Origin: JAADHY01 sp964428935
GTDB lineage: Bacteria > Planctomycetota > Planctomycetia > Planctomycetales > Planctomycetaceae
Reading direction: 5' to 3'
Assembly (NCBI GenBank): GCA_964428935.1
Contig: CAYSAG010000190.1
Location: 1-9,998, forward strand
Length of the DNA stretch: 9,998 nucleotides
Made by a program: the position numbers and the translations under genes
Notes under the pieces: model-generated
Database searches by the model: none
What the model was told of the DNA's origin: nothing
What the model saw: only the letters and a program-made list of their open reading frames with translations
Part shown: one piece after another, positions 7,176 through 9,998 of the stretch
Numbering within the stretch: position 1 is the first letter of the stretch
Layout: every line of letters starts with the position of its first letter

Positions 7176-8747
7176 TCACCGTCCCGGCCCCCGCTCACCG
7201 TCTTGCCGGGACTGTTCCTGCAGCAGTCGCTGGACGAACTGCACGGCTTGCTCGCGTGACTCGACCTGCTCGTTCAACTGAGCCTCTCGCACCGCCCGCA
7301 GCAGCCGGCCGAACAGCGGCGAGGGACGCAGCCCCATTTGAATGAGGTCGTCGCCGGTCAGGAGCGGCGGCGGGTCGAGCCGTTCCCGCGGTGTTTGCCG
7401 CAGGTACTGCCGACAGAACTCAACCGGCTGCTCGTCGCTTCCCCGAGCGACCAAGACGGCGTGAGCCAGCTCGAGCAGTTCGTTCCGTCTGGGGTGAGCC
7501 AGCAACGGCTTCAGTTGAGCCAGCGGCAACTGGGGCGCTCGCAGGAGCACCCGCCAGTTCTTCCACAGCCACAGGACGGCGTCGGTTTCGTCGTTTGAAA
7601 GTCGAAGACGCCGGCAAATGCTCCGCACCGTCTGCGGTTTGTCGAGGCCCAGCAGCAACGCCGCGAAGGCCAGTTCGAACGACGGCAGGTGCAGTTGGTC
7701 GAGGACTCGAAGGGTGAGCGTCCACGTGTCGTCGCGCGGTTCGTCCTTTCCGGGCTTCTTGGTTCTGAGCGGCTCGCTCTTGCCGGGTTCGAGGCCCTTG
7801 CCTTGTGCTTGCGGAGCCGCAGTTTCCGGAGCCGCGGTCGCACTGGCTTCGGTTTCCGGTTTTGCGGCCGCAGCCCGCCCGGCTTCGGGCGGTTGTGCGG
7901 CGTGAGGCTCGTCGGCACGCTCAGGCCGCTCGCTTGGCGAACGGCCTGGCACTGGCCTTGCCGTGTCGCCGGTCGGCCGGGTTGGTTCGACTTGTGTTTT
8001 GTCCCGCTCGGCCAGCCGAGCCACCTCGGGCAGAATGTCGCCCAACAGTCCCAGCTGCTCGCACAGTTCGACCCCTCGGCGCCGGTGTTTGCAGACCAGC
8101 AACTTGCGCAACTCGTCGGCAATCCGCTCGGCGCTGACCTGCCGAATGTCGGCGTGGAGCTTCTTGACGGCCTCGGCCGTGTGCGGGTCCAGTTCGAAGT
8201 CCAGGGCGGCGGCGAACCGGACGGCTCGCAGCATTCGCAGTTTGTCTTCGGCGAACCGCTGGAACGGGTCGCCAATGGCTCGCACGACCCGCCGCTCCAG
8301 GTCTTCCAGTCCGCCGACGAAGTCCAGCAGCCGGTGTTGGACGGGGTCGTAGAACATGCCGTTGACGGTGAAGTCGCGGCGCTTGGCGTCTTGCTCCGGC
8401 GTGCTGAAGTGGACGCGGTCTGGGTGACGGCCGTCTGAGTAGTGCTCCTCGGTGCGAAAAGTGGCGACGTCGACCTGCCCGGCCCCCGGCGGTCCGACCA
8501 CCACCACCACGCCGAAGCTGGCTCCAACCATGACCGTCGTTCGGTCTCGGAACAGGCGGCGGACCTGCCGCGGACGGGCGTCGGTCGCCACGTCGTAGTC
8601 CGTCGGCCGCCACCCCAGCAGCAGGTCGCGCACGCAACCGCCCGCCCACAGGGCCGTGAAGCCGGCTTCCTGCAGACGGCGAACGACCTCGACAGAAAAG
8701 CTCTGCCGAGGGTCGGTTGGGTCGAGTTGAATCCGGAAGTCGACCAC
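7176..8747 (-). CDS. CCA tRNA nucleotidyltransferase / poly(A) polymerase-family protein with Pro/Ala/Glu-rich insert
   Basis: Class II nucleotidyltransferase, 523 residues, expected to add or repair the 3' CCA of tRNAs; adding poly(A) tails is the alternative role in this family and cannot be excluded. Visible motifs: GGCVRDLLLG (36-45) and the metal-binding DYD (50-52) of the active site; RRDFTVNG (123-130); the nucleotide-selecting EDKLR (167-171) within RFAEDKLRMLRAVRFAA; and ISAERIADEL-like VSAERIADEL (204-213). Residues about 250-340 form a charged, Pro/Ala/Glu-rich, probably disordered linker. The tail (about 341-523) resembles the family's C-terminal RNA-binding helices, with LTGDDLIQMGLRPSPLFG at 463-480. 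Where HD-containing relatives carry a metal-binding HD motif, this one reads AALLLGLDKPQ, so hydrolase activity is unlikely. The start is GTG at 8747, with AGGAGG 13 nt upstream, rather far; no nearer in-frame start was seen. Likely first gene of an operon with the oxidoreductase. Confidence 0.9.
   Translation of the reverse strand: MVDFRIQLDPTDPRQSFSVEVVRRLQEAGFTALWAGGCVRDLLLGWRPTDYDVATDARPRQVRRLFRDRTTVMVGASFGVVVVVGPPGAGQVDVATFRTEEHYSDGRHPDRVHFSTPEQDAKRRDFTVNGMFYDPVQHRLLDFVGGLEDLERRVVRAIGDPFQRFAEDKLRMLRAVRFAAALDFELDPHTAEAVKKLHADIRQVSAERIADELRKLLVCKHRRRGVELCEQLGLLGDILPEVARLAERDKTQVEPTRPTGDTARPVPGRSPSERPERADEPHAAQPPEAGRAAAAKPETEASATAAPETAAPQAQGKGLEPGKSEPLRTKKPGKDEPRDDTWTLTLRVLDQLHLPSFELAFAALLLGLDKPQTVRSICRRLRLSNDETDAVLWLWKNWRVLLRAPQLPLAQLKPLLAHPRRNELLELAHAVLVARGSDEQPVEFCRQYLRQTPRERLDPPPLLTGDDLIQMGLRPSPLFGRLLRAVREAQLNEQVESREQAVQFVQRLLQEQSRQDGERGPGR
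7730..8000 (-). other. low-complexity linker inside the nucleotidyltransferase
   Basis: About 90 residues (roughly 250-340) are dominated by Pro, Ala, Glu, Lys and Arg (for example PPEAGRAAAAKPETEAS), without predicted hydrophobic core residues. The linker separates the catalytic head and neck from the C-terminal helical region. The frame is unbroken and both flanks continue the family alignment, so it reads as an inserted flexible tether and not as a frameshift. Confidence 0.75.
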
Positions 8748-8760
8748 TGTTGGCTTTCTG

Positions 8761-8766
8761 CCTCCT
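8761..8766 (-). promoter_or_regulatory. possible ribosome binding site of the nucleotidyltransferase gene
   Basis: AGGAGG on the minus strand is a perfect Shine-Dalgarno core, but it is 13 nt from the GTG at 8747. That is longer than the usual 5-9 nt, so translation may be modest or the site may be coincidental. Confidence 0.45.
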
Positions 8767-8932
8767 GCTCCGTTGCCGACAGGCCGAGTGGAACCACCGT
8801 TGGCGGAGCCCCCAGGGCTGGCCGGAACTGTTTGCCCTTCTGTCCGAGCTGAACCGTTCGTCCGCGCTGCTCTTGTCCGAGAGGCTCAGCGGGCTGGACA
8901 GCCGGCGTCCTCGAAGCCACGCTCACGCTCCG

Positions 8933-8944
8933 ACGCTCGAGCGT
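8933..8944. promoter_or_regulatory. 12-bp perfect palindrome
   Basis: ACGCTCGAGCGT is perfectly self-complementary and lies in the divergent intergenic region about 190 bp upstream of the nucleotidyltransferase start. It could be an operator half-site pair. In GC-rich DNA a chance 12-bp palindrome is also plausible. Confidence 0.25.
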
Positions 8945-9082
8945 TCGACGGCGCTCGGCCGGCCCGACGACGCGACGGCCAGACACCGCGGCCGTTCCAG
9001 ACTCGTCGTCGCTTCAGCTCGTCGACGGCTCACTACCGACCGGCCGTTGCTCCAACAACCGGACGGCGGTCGCGCCAGCGAG

Positions 9083-9520
9083 GTTCGACCAGACGCCGAG
9101 CGACATTCAAACACAATTCGTCGCCGGCGGGAAGGTCGTCGCGACCAGTGTCTGCCCGGACGCCGTGTCCGGCACGGCCTGAACACGTCGGGTTCTGGAA
9201 CGCGAAGCGCCACCGCCGACGCAGAGGCAACACCAGCACAAGCTCGCGGCGCGGCGTCCACCACACCGGCGGCCAGCTCGTTGCAGCCCCGCCGTGAATC
9301 GCACAAAATAGGAAGCAGGCAGCGGTGGCGGTGGCGGCGTCGGACAGCGGCACTTCCGCTTGTCTTTCTTGGTCGCTGTCGGTGGTCCCCGAAACGGGCC
9401 GGCGAACGACGGCTGGTCTGCGCAGGTCGAGGTCTTGCTGGTCCGGGGCTTTTTTCGGCCACTGCTGCGCGTCGTGCCGGGCCGCCGTCACGAGACACTT
9501 CCGTTCTGTTCGACCAGACG
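9083..9520. repeat. 13-bp direct repeat in the intergenic region
   Basis: gttcgaccagacg occurs exactly at 9083-9095 and 9508-9520. The second copy ends 35 bp before the preferred kinase start, in the expected promoter or leader position. A regulator-binding role is only inference. Confidence 0.4.
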
Positions 9521-9531
9521 TTCTTTTTTCG
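9449..9531. repeat. paired T-tract motif upstream of the kinase
   Basis: cttttttcg occurs at 9449-9457 and again at 9523-9531, 74 bp apart, in otherwise GC-rich sequence. T6 tracts can bend DNA or act as upstream promoter elements. No GC-rich stem precedes either one, so neither looks like an intrinsic terminator. Confidence 0.35.
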
Positions 9532-9545
9532 CGGGTACGTGCAAT

Positions 9546-9552
9546 GGAGAAG
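9546..9552 (+). promoter_or_regulatory. ribosome binding site of the kinase gene
   Basis: GGAGAAG ends 3 nt before the ATG at 9556, with its GGAG core 6 nt away. The other candidate ATG, at 9544, has no Shine-Dalgarno upstream and overlaps this site, so 9556 is the better start. Confidence 0.6.
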
Positions 9553-9555
9553 CAA

Positions 9556-9998
9556 ATGATTGGCCCGTTCCGGCTGGAGGAGGAGCTGGGAGCGGGCGGA
9601 ATGGGTGTCGTGTACCGAGCGACCTACACCAAGACGGGCCAGCAGGTGGCGTTGAAAATCCTGCCCGAAAGCCTGGCGTCGAACGAGAAGCTGGTGGCCC
9701 GGTTCGAGCGGGAAATGGCCATTCTGAAGAAACTCAACCACCCGAACATTGTCCCGTACTACGGTGGCTGGAACTACAAGGGCAAACGCTTCTACGCCAT
9801 GAAACTGATGCGGGGCGGCTCGCTTGAGGACATTCTTCGCAAGCAGAAGCGGCTGCCCTGGCGTCAGGTGGTGGACTACGCCATTGAAATTTGCCGGGCC
9901 TTGGACCACGCTCACAAACACGGAATTGTCCACCGCGACTTGACCCGAGGGCCGCGATCAGCACGTTGGTCGGGTCGGCGTAGTGGGGGCTCAGGGCC
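9556..9998 (+). CDS. bacterial Ser/Thr protein kinase, N-terminal part (runs off the window; homology ends at 9942)
   Basis: Eukaryotic-type (Hanks) kinase that transfers phosphate from ATP to Ser/Thr of target proteins. Numbered from the ATG at 9556: glycine-rich loop LGAGGMGVVYRA (11-22), ATP-anchoring Lys in VALKIL (K34), helix-C Glu in RFEREMAILKKL (probably E53), HPNIV (62-66), hinge region MKLMRGGSLEDIL (82-94), and catalytic-loop HRDL (126-129). These make the N-lobe and the start of the C-lobe typical of planctomycete and actinobacterial kinases. After HRDL (ends at 9942) the expected K-P-x-N is replaced by TRGPRSARWSG and kinase similarity is lost, although the frame stays open to the edge. 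An upstream in-frame ATG at 9544 would add MEKQ but lacks a ribosome binding site. The partner domains usually fused downstream are not visible. Confidence 0.88.
   Translation, partial: MIGPFRLEEELGAGGMGVVYRATYTKTGQQVALKILPESLASNEKLVARFEREMAILKKLNHPNIVPYYGGWNYKGKRFYAMKLMRGGSLEDILRKQKRLPWRQVVDYAIEICRALDHAHKHGIVHRDLTRGPRSARWSGRRSGGSG
9943..9998. other. sequence unrelated to the kinase at the right edge
   Basis: These 56 bases follow the HRDL codons but do not encode the conserved kinase continuation. Read on the minus strand from 9997 they give ALSPHYADPTNVLIAALG, which looks more like a real protein than the plus-strand reading. This suggests a fused piece of another gene in the opposite orientation, by chimeric assembly or a genuine rearrangement. 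Confidence 0.5.

Larger units (their letters stand above)
8748..9543. other. long divergent intergenic region, no convincing gene
   Basis: This stretch of nearly 800 bases separates the divergently transcribed nucleotidyltransferase and kinase genes. Open frames exist on both strands, but they translate to Arg/Ser/Ala-rich text without domains, as expected of GC-rich non-coding DNA. The most protein-like fragment is at 8819-8908 (+), reading WPELFALLSELNRSSALLL, with no supported start or homology. The stretch must hold the promoters of both flanking genes, yet no confident -35/-10 pair was recognised. It carries the 12-bp palindrome, the 13-bp repeat and the paired T-tracts listed separately. 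It may be a decayed gene, a regulatory region or an RNA locus; the sequence alone does not decide. Confidence 0.6.

Noticed and set aside
5770..7281. 503-codon open frame on the plus strand across the oxidoreductase
   Set aside because: It overlaps the EF-hand end of the giant gene in another frame and is antisense to a clear Gfo/Idh/MocA protein; the translation is low in structure.
8717..9559. 280-codon plus-strand frame through the intergenic region
   Set aside because: It starts inside the opposite-strand nucleotidyltransferase, ends over the kinase start, and is mostly Arg/Ser/Ala-rich; only a short helix-like piece was kept as a weak finding.
8923..9933. 336-codon minus-strand frame spanning the intergenic region and kinase
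   Set aside because: Its first half is the antisense of the kinase and the rest is Arg/Ser-rich without motifs.

Overview
The window is GC-rich, densely coding bacterial DNA and most likely comes from a planctomycete (Planctomycetota). The best evidence is the C-terminus of the giant protein that fills the first 5.9 kb. It has a 'DNFFSLFGDSDGDGDVD' type dockerin tail preceded by a 'DGNYELTIDW...' domain, an arrangement I associate with planctomycete secreted proteins. A two-lobed CCA/poly(A)-type nucleotidyltransferase with a degenerate HD region and a bacterial Ser/Thr kinase fit the same assignment. No rRNA, tRNA, CRISPR array, transposase or phage gene was seen.

Layout: (1) 36-5915 (+) is a modular surface or secreted protein of at least about 1,900 residues. 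In order it holds one beta-propeller (SBBP) repeat, seven Calx-beta repeats, a short WG-type module, a fibronectin III domain, an Ig-like domain, an IPT/TIG domain, cohesin 1, a carboxypeptidase-regulatory-like fold, a dockerin-like EF-hand, cohesin 2, an SbsA-type Ig domain, a planctomycete C-terminal domain, and two near-identical EF-hands. (2) 5916-5997 is a short convergent gap. (3) 5998-7104 (-) is a Gfo/Idh/MocA oxidoreductase. (4) 7176-8747 (-) is a tRNA CCA-adding or poly(A) polymerase-family nucleotidyltransferase with a long Pro/Ala/Glu-rich insert. It lies just upstream of the oxidoreductase and is probably cotranscribed with it. (5) 8748-9543 is an unusually long divergent intergenic stretch with short repeats and no convincing gene. 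(6) 9556 to the right edge (+) is the N-lobe and catalytic-loop start of a Ser/Thr protein kinase.

The giant protein is an extracellular adhesion or scaffolding candidate. Calx-beta and EF-hand modules suggest calcium dependence, and having cohesins and dockerins in one chain suggests self-association or docking to partners. The two minus-strand genes are unrelated housekeeping and metabolic functions. The kinase is a separate, divergently transcribed unit.

Both edges look abnormal. At the left the giant gene begins with neither a signal peptide nor a ribosome binding site, next to a frame-changing 17-bp near-duplication. At the right the kinase homology stops exactly after HRDL and gives way to unrelated sequence. 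I found no clear new defence or mobile system. The most unusual items are the phased Calx-beta cassette, the cohesin/dockerin combination, the intergenic region upstream of the kinase and the kinase break.
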